Under the pieces are notes generated by a model. It searched no databases, was not told the origin of the DNA, and worked only from the letters and a program-made list of their open reading frames with translations. A stretch of DNA of 7,233 bases. Source: Verrucomicrobiales bacterium (GTDB taxonomy: Bacteria; Verrucomicrobiota; Verrucomicrobiae; Limisphaerales; UBA9464). The stretch spans positions 1-7,233 of the forward strand of contig SXXZ01000033.1 in NCBI GenBank assembly GCA_005789375.1, written 5' to 3'. Shown here one piece after another: positions 1-6,501 of this stretch (position 1 is its first letter; each line of letters opens with the position of its first letter). The position numbers and the translations under genes are program-made.

Positions 1-219
1 GCCCATGATCCCGACGAGCGCGTGGATGTGTCGGGCGATCCAGGCAACGCTCCAGTGATTGCCCAGCTGCTCGCGAAGATGGCTGAGTGGCAGACGCGAG
101 TCGGGGATACCCAGCCATTGACCGTCCCGAATCCCAAGCCGCTGATGCGCGACCTCACCGGCCAATCCCGAAAACCCGACGACTGGCAACCCCGCTGGAT
201 CGTTGAAAAATACTTCTGA
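1..219 (+). CDS. Sulfatase, C-terminal fragment (5' end outside window)
   Basis: The frame is open from the first base and ends at TGA 217-219, giving 72 residues that begin AHDPDERVDVSGDP. The 'DPDE...V..GDP' pattern, a helix ending in 'KMAEWQTRVGDTQP', and a terminal 'WQPRWIVEKYF' are typical of the C-terminal subdomain of alkaline-phosphatase-fold sulfatases (arylsulfatase/choline-sulfatase type), which are very numerous in Verrucomicrobiota and Planctomycetota. The DPxE element usually lies just after the beta-strands that report the substrate 'YDL..DP.E..NL'. The catalytic CxPxR motif, which is converted to formylglycine, would be in the N-terminal half outside the window, so activity and substrate (sulfated polysaccharide or other sulfate ester) cannot be judged. 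The family call rests on this tail alone. A GTG at 22 is in frame but is only an internal valine codon. Confidence 0.72.
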   Translation, partial: AHDPDERVDVSGDPGNAPVIAQLLAKMAEWQTRVGDTQPLTVPNPKPLMRDLTGQSRKPDDWQPRWIVEKYF

Positions 220-314
220 TACGTCGCAGGTTGGAAACGGGATGGAGGGAATGAAGGGAGCCGCAGTGTGGGTGGGGCTTGCCGATTGAGCGGTGCCTCA
301 TCACCGTTGTCGGC

Positions 315-1139
315 GTGACTCTCGAAGATTCTCTGGGTGATATCCTCCGTAAGGCCCGTACATCCACCCATACTGAGCCAGTGGTCGCAGCGCAGGCGGC
401 TGGGGTGGCCGTGTCGGAGTATGAGCGCATGGAAGAAACAGGAAAGCCGGCTGCCGGCTGCCGCTTCGCCGAACTCGGAGCCAAGCTCTTGCTCGATGGG
501 GTTAAGCTCAAGCGAATTGCCGAAGGCTGGCTGCCGAAACCGGTGGCGACAAACGGTTGGTGCGAGCTGCGGGTGATCACCACTCAAGGTGATGGTATGG
601 CCGTTAATGCCTATCTGGTCTGGGACGAAGTCACTCGCGAGGCGGCCGTCTTCGACACGGGTTTCGACGCGACCCCCATCCTCGCTCACATCGATGAACA
701 TCAACTCCAGATCAAACACATTTTCATCACTCATTCTCATGGGGATCATGTGGCCGGACTGGCAGGGTTGAGGGAACGCTTTCCCAAGGCGCGAATTCAC
801 ACCAATTCCAAGAATGCCCCGGTCGAACAGCGTATTCGTGCCAACGACTTCATCATGCTGGGCAGCCTGCGGGTGACCAATCGCGACACGCCCGGCCACG
901 CTGAGGACGGGGTTACCTACATCGTGGGCAACTGGCCGGAGGATGCGCCGCACGTGGCCATTGTGGGAGATGCTCTCTTCGCCGGATCCATGGGTGGGGC
1001 CCGGGATCAGTTGGAGTTGGCGCGCTCGAAAGTTCGCGAACAAATTTTCTCACTGCCCGCGGCAACGCTCGTTTGTCCCGGTCATGGTCCTCTGACAACT
1101 GTTGAAGAAGAGAAGGCTAACAACCCCTGGTTCCCATGA
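315..1139 (+). CDS. HTH (XRE-like)-metallo-beta-lactamase-fold hydrolase fusion
   Basis: The predicted protein has 274 residues from GTG 315; a TTG at 279 would add 12 residues. I prefer 315 because the recognisable domain begins at once (TLEDSLGDILRKAR). Residues ~4-75 look like a Cro/cI-type helix-turn-helix: 'VVAAQAAGVAVSEYERMEE' has the usual Ala-rich second helix and a recognition-helix-like stretch. A 'GWLPKP' joint leads into a complete MBL domain. Its metal ligands are visible: H140, H142, D144, H145 in THSHGDH, H195 in TPGH, D219 in VGDALF and H257 in CPGHG. This resembles the glyoxalase II-like hydrolase branch, which needs two metal ions. Cytoplasmic: no signal peptide. The substrate is unknown; a thioester or lactone is possible. 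The stop overlaps the next gene's start (ATGA). The HTH domain could be DNA-binding or a relic used for dimerisation. Confidence 0.88.
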   Translation: MTLEDSLGDILRKARTSTHTEPVVAAQAAGVAVSEYERMEETGKPAAGCRFAELGAKLLLDGVKLKRIAEGWLPKPVATNGWCELRVITTQGDGMAVNAYLVWDEVTREAAVFDTGFDATPILAHIDEHQLQIKHIFITHSHGDHVAGLAGLRERFPKARIHTNSKNAPVEQRIRANDFIMLGSLRVTNRDTPGHAEDGVTYIVGNWPEDAPHVAIVGDALFAGSMGGARDQLELARSKVREQIFSLPAATLVCPGHGPLTTVEEEKANNPWFP

Positions 1140-1681
1140 ACGTACTCAAAGGCCGGATTTCGAACTGCCTGAGCTTGGTGACGGTGATCTTGCTGTTGCC
1201 GGCTTCAGTGGCTTGGGCTGCCGAAGACAAATTCTCCAACGCAGCTAAGTCATCGGTCGCAGCAAAACCGTTAGTGCCTTCCAACGGCGGCGAACAAAAT
1301 TCACCACCGTCCGAGAGGGTGCTCTTGGTGCGAGCCTCCGCAGTTCCCTTGGGCGACAATTCGGTGATGGCCGTCAGTCCTCAGGAAGCTCAACGAGAGT
1401 TGCTCGTCATTGAAAGTGGACTCTTTCGTCGATCCCTCGCTGGTCCGAAGGTGCTGTCGGTCCCGGAGCAAGGGGGGTGGGTGCGTGGGCTCTTCAAGGA
1501 GCCTAAAGCCTCGAAATTATGGTCTTTGTTTAATCCGAAGGCGCCTCTCGACAGTGAGACGGATTTGATGCGGTCGGCCCGGATCTTCGGTGTTCGAGGC
1601 GATGCTCCGCTCCCGCACTCCATGCAAGATCCGATCGGGGTTGAGCCTGTGGGTATCCGCTTTTGGCAGATCAGTAAGTGA
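1136..1681 (+). CDS. Small exported protein of unknown function
   Basis: This 181-residue protein starts at ATG 1136 inside the stop of the MBL gene (ATGA overlap), which suggests translational coupling. Residues 1-28 form a good Sec signal peptide: K5 and R7, a hydrophobic core at 12-22 (LSLVTVILLLP), and a likely AWA|AE cleavage after A28. C11 is not in a lipobox, so it is probably not a lipoprotein. The mature part begins with a Ser/Ala/Pro-rich stretch (~32-60), followed by a short region that may be beta-rich (61-100, VLLVRASAVPLG) and a C-terminal part with 'LWSLFNPKAP' and 'GIRFW'. I recognise no family, catalytic motif or transmembrane segment after the signal. Codon third positions look less GC-rich than in pyrD or the ABC gene, which fits a fast-evolving lineage-specific gene. 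An antisense frame also covers the 3' half, but the signal peptide and coupling favour this strand. Confidence 0.68.
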   Translation: MNVLKGRISNCLSLVTVILLLPASVAWAAEDKFSNAAKSSVAAKPLVPSNGGEQNSPPSERVLLVRASAVPLGDNSVMAVSPQEAQRELLVIESGLFRRSLAGPKVLSVPEQGGWVRGLFKEPKASKLWSLFNPKAPLDSETDLMRSARIFGVRGDAPLPHSMQDPIGVEPVGIRFWQISK

Positions 1682-1739
1682 GCGAGCCCTCGAGCCGATT
1701 CCTTTCGTCGGTCATGGGTTGAGTGAGGGCGTGGGTTCG

Positions 1740-1753
1740 AAGTTCGAGAACTT
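1740..1753. promoter_or_regulatory. Short palindrome upstream of rhomboid gene
   Basis: The sequence AAGTTC-GA-GAACTT has perfect 6-bp arms around a 2-bp centre. It lies 99 bp before the rhomboid ATG and 58 bp after the preceding stop. It could be an operator half-site pair, but a 12-bp dyad can occur by chance, and no second copy was noticed in the window. Confidence 0.25.
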
Positions 1754-1760
1754 GTCATTG

Positions 1761-1786
1761 CAGTCGGTGACCGCAGTCGGTGATCG
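1761..1786 (+). repeat. 13-bp tandem duplication in the spacer
   Basis: CAGTCGGTGACCG (1761-1773) is followed directly by CAGTCGGTGATCG (1774-1786), which differs at one of 13 positions. It lies in the non-coding spacer between the exported-protein gene and the rhomboid gene. An 11-bp direct repeat GCGAGCCCTCG (1682-1692 and 1786-1796) also brackets much of this spacer. It may be replication-slippage duplication or paired protein-binding sites. Confidence 0.6.
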
Positions 1787-1852
1787 CGAGCCCTCGGAAA
1801 ATCTTCGGCCGGCCCGTTGATTTCCCGCCGGGCTTCCCGACATTGGTGGCTC

Positions 1853-2878
1853 ATGACACCCCCGTCTTCCGATACGGCCTCGCCGCTCTTGGCGGCCTTG
1901 ACCGCGCGGTCGGAACGGCAGGCCATGGATTGGGGTTTAGCCCTGATCAGCCAAGGCATCCCCGCGGTGATCGATCGGGAAGAGTCTCCAGCAGCGCAAT
2001 TCGATGAGGCCTCCGAAGGGGCTTCCGAAAAGGCTTCTGAAGAGCCGATCGAAGGGGTCGTGGATCATCGGCCTCATCGGCCTAATCCCCCTCATCCGGG
2101 TCCGTCACCGCTGGGTGTTCGCCGTTCCCGATGGTGTTTGCGGGTTGAGCCCGATGCCCTGGAACGAGCTCGGGCCGTGGTTCTGGAATATCGCCGCGAA
2201 AACCGCCGCTTTGCCTGGCATCGCACCGCCATCGCGGCGCGTCCCTTATCTTGGAATCCGACGGCGGTGCCCTGGGTCCTCGTGTTGTGCGCGATTCACG
2301 CGTTGCTGCCTATGGCGCTCCGTTCGGCGGGTTGGGTGGAGGCGTCATCCGTGCGTCACCAGGGACAATGGTGGCGCCTGTTCACGGCCACTTGGCTGCA
2401 TGCCGATGTGGCTCACTTGGCCTCCAATGTGGGCACGGGTGCGCTCACTTTGGGCTTTGCTATGGGTCGATATGGGCCCGGGACCGCGCTGTGTTTGAGC
2501 TTGGTGGCCGGTGCCGCGGCCAATATCCCCGGAGTACTGTTGCGTGATCCGACCGCACGGGCCCTCGGAGCCTCCGGCGTGGTGATGGCGGCTCTCGGCC
2601 TTCTGGTCGGTCACGCCGTGGTTTGGTGGCGCATAAGTCGGCATGCCTCGAAGCCGGTGTGGATCAGCCTGGGAGCCGGAGTGTTCCTCTTCCTCAGCTT
2701 GGGAGTAAACCCAGTCTCAGATGTGTTGGCTCATGCCGGCGGCTTTGTTGGGGGCATCCTGCTCGGAGCGCTCGCCGCCTGGTTTCGTTGGGGGCGGTTT
2801 GAGAAGCTCTGGGCTCTGGCCTATGCCGTGTTGGCCCTGGGGCCGTGGCTGTGTGCTTGGGTCGTCCGAGGCCATTGA
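1853..2878 (+). CDS. Rhomboid family intramembrane serine protease with soluble N-terminal domain
   Basis: The protein has 341 residues from ATG 1853, with GGTGG at 1845-1849 as a weak, close ribosome site; an in-frame TTG at 1817 would add 12 residues of poor character. The rhomboid core is clear. 'QWWRLFTATWLHADVAH' is the first-loop/TM2 region, with H183, H188 and N192 near the oxyanion site. GASG carries the nucleophile S241, and 'VLAHAGGF' in TM6 carries the catalytic partner H294. Membrane segments lie at about 138-158, 188-206, 210-228, 240-259, 270-285, 291-311 and 319-338, so a six-helix core plus one extra C-terminal helix is likely. Residues 25-120 are soluble: 'MDWGLALISQGIPAVI' and 'RWCLRVEPDALERARAVV' resemble a DUF2007-like module split by a repeat-rich insert. 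It would cleave membrane proteins in the inner membrane; the substrate is unknown. Confidence 0.92.
   Translation: MTPPSSDTASPLLAALTARSERQAMDWGLALISQGIPAVIDREESPAAQFDEASEGASEKASEEPIEGVVDHRPHRPNPPHPGPSPLGVRRSRWCLRVEPDALERARAVVLEYRRENRRFAWHRTAIAARPLSWNPTAVPWVLVLCAIHALLPMALRSAGWVEASSVRHQGQWWRLFTATWLHADVAHLASNVGTGALTLGFAMGRYGPGTALCLSLVAGAAANIPGVLLRDPTARALGASGVVMAALGLLVGHAVVWWRISRHASKPVWISLGAGVFLFLSLGVNPVSDVLAHAGGFVGGILLGALAAWFRWGRFEKLWALAYAVLALGPWLCAWVVRGH
2009..2056 (+). repeat. 12-bp in-frame tandem repeat in rhomboid linker
   Basis: Four 12-bp units sit in frame: GCCTCCGAAGGG, GCTTCCGAAAAG, GCTTCTGAAGAG and a diverged CCGATCGAAGGG. They encode ASEG-ASEK-ASEE-PIEG, an acidic and Ser-rich segment at residues ~53-68 of the rhomboid protein. 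The unit length is a multiple of three, so copy change would keep the frame. Confidence 0.7.
2066..2101 (+). repeat. 9-bp in-frame repeat in rhomboid linker
   Basis: CATCGGCCT occurs twice in perfect tandem (2066-2083) and is followed by two decayed units (AATCCCCCT, CATCCGGGT). They encode HRP-HRP-NPP-HPG, a His/Pro-rich segment directly after the acidic repeat. This too keeps the reading frame. Confidence 0.6.
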
Positions 2879-2888
2879 TGGCCGTTGA

Positions 2889-2915
2889 GATTGCTAAGGC
2901 TTGTCCAACGCAATC
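2889..2915. terminator. Possible weak bidirectional terminator between convergent genes
   Basis: GATTGC (2889-2894) and GCAATC (2910-2915) are inverted repeats around a 15-nt loop, inside the 45-bp gap between the 3' ends of the rhomboid and glycosyltransferase genes. The stem is only 6 bp, the loop is long and no strong T-run follows on either strand. The position is suggestive but the structure is weak. Confidence 0.25.
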
Positions 2916-2923
2916 GTTCCCGC

Positions 2924-4126
2924 TCACCCCTTCGGTTCGGCCAATGGGGTCAATCGGCCCTCACGGTCCACCGAGTAGTCGATGCCCTGCCAGTGCACGG
3001 TGTTGCCGAAGATGGCAGCGATCCAGACGGCCACTCCGAGCAGGTCTTTGACGGCGGCCATTCCGAAAACAAAGGAATCCCCACGACTCGGCCGCCCCGG
3101 CACGGCTGCGATGTGTTGAGCTAGGAGCTGCGCCATGAGCGAGCGGGCAATGATCAGCCCCATGAAGAGTCCGAGCCAAGGTCCGCGTTCCCGGGAGGAC
3201 AGCGCTGGATGCCACCACACCACGGCCGCGGCCAGTGCGTTCCACAGGGTACCATTGGCGAGGATACTGGCGATGTAGGGACCTGGCCGGCAGACGCGGA
3301 TGGTGCGGTTCCAGCGTACTTGATGGGTCCAAATGGTCTTCCAACCGGTGGGGGCATCGAGGCACTCAACCACCACCGGAGTTAGTTCGATACGCCCGCC
3401 GGCCGCGACAATGCGATGACCTAGTTGAAAATCATCGGCGAGGTAATCGGCCAAAGCGCGGAAACCACCGATGCCTTCCAGAGCAGAGCGACGGAGGAGC
3501 ATGGCAGCACCGAGGGCGAAATCCATCGGAGCCAGCGTCCGCGACTGTAGTACCTGACTCCAGAAGTCGGCATTCGTGGCGGTCGCCTCCCATTCCATGG
3601 CGGTGTTGGAGGGATTGGCCAACCGATAGAAACTGTGGACCAAGCTCACCCCACCGTCTTGGAGCGGCAACACTATCTGGGACAGAAGGTCCGAAGGCGC
3701 TAGCACGTCGGCATCGCTGACCAGTACTAAGTCGTGGACGATCTGACCCTCGGCCTGCGCCAGTTTGGAGACCTTGGCGTTGGCACCCACCTGCTGCGGG
3801 AAAATCAGCAAACGGGCATCGCGGTGGGGATGCGCTGCGATGAGGCGTTGCACCAGCGGCACTATGGGATCGCTCGAGTCGGCCACCACGAATAGGAACT
3901 GCAGGGGACCGGCGTAGTCCTGGTCTAGCCAACTGGTCAGGCAACGTTCTGAGTGATCCGCATCGCAGCCCTTGAGGGGCTTGAGGAGAGTGATGCCCGG
4001 AGCGAACCCGAGATTAGGGCTTCGCCGATGCAGAGGAAAACGCTGCGCCGCAATAAACTGCCAGGTGACGATACCAAAGCTCAGGACGGCCAAAGCAGAT
4101 GGGATTCCAATGGTCAGCGGGGGCAT
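2924..4126 (-). CDS. GT21/HpnI-like membrane glycosyltransferase (ceramide glucosyltransferase type)
   Basis: The protein has 400 residues from ATG at 4126, with AGGA (4134-4137) seven bases upstream supporting the start. An N-terminal membrane helix (about 5-25) precedes a GT-A domain: 'ITLLKPLKG' at 45-53, 'SWLDQDY' at 65-71, 'GANAKVSKL' at 114-122, the metal/UDP-binding SDAD at 137-140, 'LADDFQLG' at 229-236 with acidic D231/D232, and HQVRWNRTIR at 268-277. The last corresponds to the (Q/R)xxRW signature of ceramide glucosyltransferases, with His at the first position, as I recall also for bacterial HpnI-type enzymes. Three C-terminal helices follow (about 285-304, 315-335, 355-375), and the tail 'DREGRL' suits the family. 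It should transfer a UDP-sugar to a hydrophobic acceptor at the inner membrane. Ceramide, bacteriohopanetetrol and another polyol lipid are all open, so I give no symbol. It lies 45 bp downstream of pyrD on the same strand. Confidence 0.88.
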   Translation of the reverse strand: MPPLTIGIPSALAVLSFGIVTWQFIAAQRFPLHRRSPNLGFAPGITLLKPLKGCDADHSERCLTSWLDQDYAGPLQFLFVVADSSDPIVPLVQRLIAAHPHRDARLLIFPQQVGANAKVSKLAQAEGQIVHDLVLVSDADVLAPSDLLSQIVLPLQDGGVSLVHSFYRLANPSNTAMEWEATATNADFWSQVLQSRTLAPMDFALGAAMLLRRSALEGIGGFRALADYLADDFQLGHRIVAAGGRIELTPVVVECLDAPTGWKTIWTHQVRWNRTIRVCRPGPYIASILANGTLWNALAAAVVWWHPALSSRERGPWLGLFMGLIIARSLMAQLLAQHIAAVPGRPSRGDSFVFGMAAVKDLLGVAVWIAAIFGNTVHWQGIDYSVDREGRLTPLAEPKG

Positions 4127-4171
4127 TAGGGAGTCCTAGATTGCATCGGAGGCATTTTCCGTGTCGATCCG

Positions 4172-5275
4172 TTAACGGGCCGCGCTGCCGACGGCGTCAC
4201 TCCAGCGGCCACCGCCGAGGCGCTGGGCTAATCCCTCGACCAATTCGCGCACCAGCCCGGGTCCCTCGTACACGAGGCCCGAGTACACTTGCACCAGCGA
4301 GGCTCCGGCCGTGACTTTTTCCCAGGCGTCGGCGGCCGTGAAAATTCCACCCACTCCGATAATGGGCACGGTGCCACGGGTTTGCCGGTAAAGATGCCGC
4401 ACCACTTCGGTGCTCCGCGCAGCCAAGGGGCGTCCGCTCAAACCCCCGGTTTGTCGGTAGGTCCGCTGGGCGAGGTGGTCTTGCTGTTCGGGGCGTGCGA
4501 GCGTGGTGTTGGTGGCCACCAGTCCGGCAAGCTGGCGAGGGCCGACCAGGCTGACGATTTCATCGAGCGCTTCGAACGACAGGTCGGGAGCCACCTTGAC
4601 CAGCACTGGCTTGGCGGGGCCGCCGCGGGACAGTTCCGTATTCACCGTTTGCATCGCCGCGAGGATGTCGTCCAACGCCGCCTTGTCCTGAAGTTGTCGC
4701 AAGTTGGGCGTGTTCGGCGAACTCACATTGACCACGAAGAAATCAGCCAAGTGCCACAAGGTGCGGAACGACTGGGCGTATTCGGCGGCGGCCTCATTTA
4801 GGGGCGTGATCTTAGACTTACCCAGATTGATACCCACCGGATGGGAGGGCCAGAGCCCTTGAGCCCGCCAGGCAGCCAAGCGTTCGGCCAACGCGGCCGC
4901 GCCGCCATTGTTGAAACCCATGCGATTGACCAGAGCTTCGTCTGGAACGTGTCGGAACATCCGGGGCTGGGGATTGCCCGGTTGAGCGTGAGCGGTCACC
5001 CCGCCCAGCTCGCTAAAGCCGAATCCCATCGCTTCCCACATCGGGACAGCCACCGCTTGTTTGTCCATGCCAGCGCCAAGCCCCACCGGGTTGGGAAAGC
5101 GCAGGCCCATGGCTTGCACCGGGAGCGGGGCTGTCTCGAAGAGCGCCTGGGCCAGCTTGCGTGCCCCGGTAAGGTGACTGGCCTGGGCCAGCAGCCCTAG
5201 GGTCTGGTTGTGGACCGTTTCGGAGTCTTGGGCGAAGAGGAACGGGCGGGCGATGTTGCGATACAGCCAACTCAT
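4172..5275 (-). CDS. pyrD: Dihydroorotate dehydrogenase (quinone), class 2
   Basis: It oxidises dihydroorotate to orotate in pyrimidine synthesis and passes electrons through FMN to membrane quinone. The protein has 367 residues from ATG at 5275 (MSWLYRNIARPFLFAQDSE), close to the usual ~340-residue class 2 length. An in-frame ATG at 5380 would add 35 polar residues lacking family features and would run into the divergent gene's 5' region. Visible motifs are the N-terminal membrane-associating helices, 'GLGAGMDK' (65-72, FMN/substrate), 'NRMGFNN' (117-123), 'NVSSPNTPNLR' (183-193, with S186 in the place of the class 2 catalytic serine), 'VKVAPDLS' (226-233), 'ATNTT' (254-258), 'GGLSGRPL' (277-284) and 'GVGGI' (307-311). 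Serine rather than cysteine as the base, plus the N-terminal extension, marks class 2. No clear Shine-Dalgarno is seen. It is probably first gene of a two-gene unit with the glycosyltransferase. Confidence 0.96.
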   Translation of the reverse strand: MSWLYRNIARPFLFAQDSETVHNQTLGLLAQASHLTGARKLAQALFETAPLPVQAMGLRFPNPVGLGAGMDKQAVAVPMWEAMGFGFSELGGVTAHAQPGNPQPRMFRHVPDEALVNRMGFNNGGAAALAERLAAWRAQGLWPSHPVGINLGKSKITPLNEAAAEYAQSFRTLWHLADFFVVNVSSPNTPNLRQLQDKAALDDILAAMQTVNTELSRGGPAKPVLVKVAPDLSFEALDEIVSLVGPRQLAGLVATNTTLARPEQQDHLAQRTYRQTGGLSGRPLAARSTEVVRHLYRQTRGTVPIIGVGGIFTAADAWEKVTAGASLVQVYSGLVYEGPGLVRELVEGLAQRLGGGRWSDAVGSAAR

Positions 5276-5448
5276 GTGGCCGCGAGACTGCCCGGAATGC
5301 CGCCGTTCGGGCAAATGGGGTTTGTCGGGTGAGGTTTTAAATTCAAACGAGATTCGCACGCTTGGCCCTACTGAACTCATGGAACCCGCAAAAAGCCGCT
5401 TCCTTGCTGGCCGGGGGATTGGCAGCGTCGTTCCGCGCTCTTCGTTGG
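5276..5448. promoter_or_regulatory. Divergent promoter region between pyrD and the methyltransferase gene
   Basis: Genes leave this region in both directions, so it should hold promoters for both. The only AT-rich island is about 5335-5350 (TTTTAAATTCAAACGA) in otherwise GC-rich DNA. I found no convincing -35/-10 pair with normal spacing on either strand, so this call rests on gene layout and base composition only. Confidence 0.35.
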
Positions 5449-6456
5449 ATGCGCTTCCTCAAGAATCCGATGCTCACAGCCTCCAATACCCACTCGTCGC
5501 CCCGGCCGGTCCAGGGTGCGGGCCTAATCCGGAACCTCCCCCTGGGTCGGAAGTTTCATGCGCTGCTGGGCTGGATCAATGGAACCTCCGGACGGGTCTC
5601 GGTGCCCTTTGGTGCGGGGCGTCTGGCTCATCCCGCCTCGTGGACCAAGGCGGTTGCCACTCTCCTGGTGGCCGGGGAACACTTATTGCCCGAGTTTGGC
5701 CTCATTGCACCGATCTTGCGGTCGTTGAAACAGGGAACCGTGGTCGATGTCGGTGCGAATATTGGATATTTTCCGCTGCTCATCCGCCGTGAAACAGCAG
5801 TGCCTATTGTGGGCTTCGAGCCTCAGCCCTTCCTTCATGAGTTGGCGTCTATCAGCGTGGCTGACAGCGGACTCAAGGACGTGGAACTGAGGCGACTGGC
5901 CTGTGGAGATGCACCGGGTGAGGTGCTGTTTCAGAGCGGCCCCAATGGCAACATTGTTTCGGCCGAGGAAGCCGCCGCTAGTGCTGTCGCCGCGTCCACA
6001 AGAACTCCGGCTACTGATCTCGATGCCGCCGCCGAAACCACCCTCAAGCGCCGACCGATTATTCCGGTGCCCGTGGTCACGCTCGACACGGAGTTGGTTA
6101 ATACTCCGGTCGCGCTCATGAAGATCGACTGCGAGGGCTATGAACTCAAAATCCTTCAGGGAGCCCGCGAGGTTCTCCGTCGCGACCGGCCCGTGCTACT
6201 CATCGAGGTTCATCCGCAGTTCCTGCCGCAATTTGGAGGCAGCGTGCGCCAGGTGGTCGAGTTCCTGTCTCCGATGTATGATCTGGAGGCCTGGGATTTT
6301 AGCCCGGATCGCGGTTCCTTGGGATTGTTCCGCAGCCTGACCCGGTATGCGCCGGATCGGGGGCGACGGTTCTCAGACATGGAGACCATGATCGCCGCAG
6401 CGGCCACGCCGCCATTGCCCAGTCAGCTTTATTTGCTCTGTAGGCCCAAGGGCTGA
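5449..6456 (+). CDS. FkbM-family SAM-dependent methyltransferase
   Basis: The protein has 335 residues from ATG 5449. The frame stays open back to TTG 5362 (364 residues), and ATG 5470 is also possible; no ribosome site decides, so the start is uncertain. The Rossmann methyltransferase core begins about 100 residues in: 'GTVVDVGANIGYF' is the SAM-binding glycine loop (~96-108), 'VGFEPQP' ends strand 2 (~121-127), and 'LMKIDCEGYELKILQGA' (~223-239) with 'RPVLLIEVHP' (~247-256) is the FkbM signature. FkbM-type enzymes usually O-methylate sugars or polyketides, often in surface polysaccharide or glycolipid clusters. A roughly 30-residue Ala/Thr-rich insert (~173-205) separates the core strands. 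The first ~85 residues have no recognised domain. It is divergent from pyrD and lies 45 bp before an ABC exporter gene on the same strand. The acceptor is unknown. Confidence 0.88.
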   Translation: MRFLKNPMLTASNTHSSPRPVQGAGLIRNLPLGRKFHALLGWINGTSGRVSVPFGAGRLAHPASWTKAVATLLVAGEHLLPEFGLIAPILRSLKQGTVVDVGANIGYFPLLIRRETAVPIVGFEPQPFLHELASISVADSGLKDVELRRLACGDAPGEVLFQSGPNGNIVSAEEAAASAVAASTRTPATDLDAAAETTLKRRPIIPVPVVTLDTELVNTPVALMKIDCEGYELKILQGAREVLRRDRPVLLIEVHPQFLPQFGGSVRQVVEFLSPMYDLEAWDFSPDRGSLGLFRSLTRYAPDRGRRFSDMETMIAAAATPPLPSQLYLLCRPKG

Positions 6457-6501
6457 GCCTGATCAACCGCTCCAGAGTCCGAACCCAAAACCGATACCCG
6501 C

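Noticed and set aside
155..583. Antisense 142-codon open frame over the start of the HTH-MBL gene
   Set aside because: Composition is shadow-like (Ser/Arg/Pro-rich), and the opposite strand encodes a recognised domain.
1731..1760. GGTTCGAAGTTCGAGAAC resembling a tRNA T-loop
   Set aside because: No matching 5-bp T-stem, acceptor stem or anticodon arm can be formed around it.
1752..1780. TTGTCA as a -35 box for the rhomboid gene
   Set aside because: No -10-like hexamer lies 15-19 bp downstream; the region is GC-rich repeat DNA.
1390..1959. Antisense 189-codon open frame across the exported-protein 3' end, the spacer and the rhomboid 5' end
   Set aside because: Arg/Ser-rich, no domain or signal, spans two better-supported genes and their spacer; it fits the shadow frames expected in GC-rich DNA.
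3235..3720. 161-codon + strand frame opposite the glycosyltransferase
   Set aside because: Arg/Trp/Ser-rich shadow of a well-supported gene with intact motifs on the other strand.
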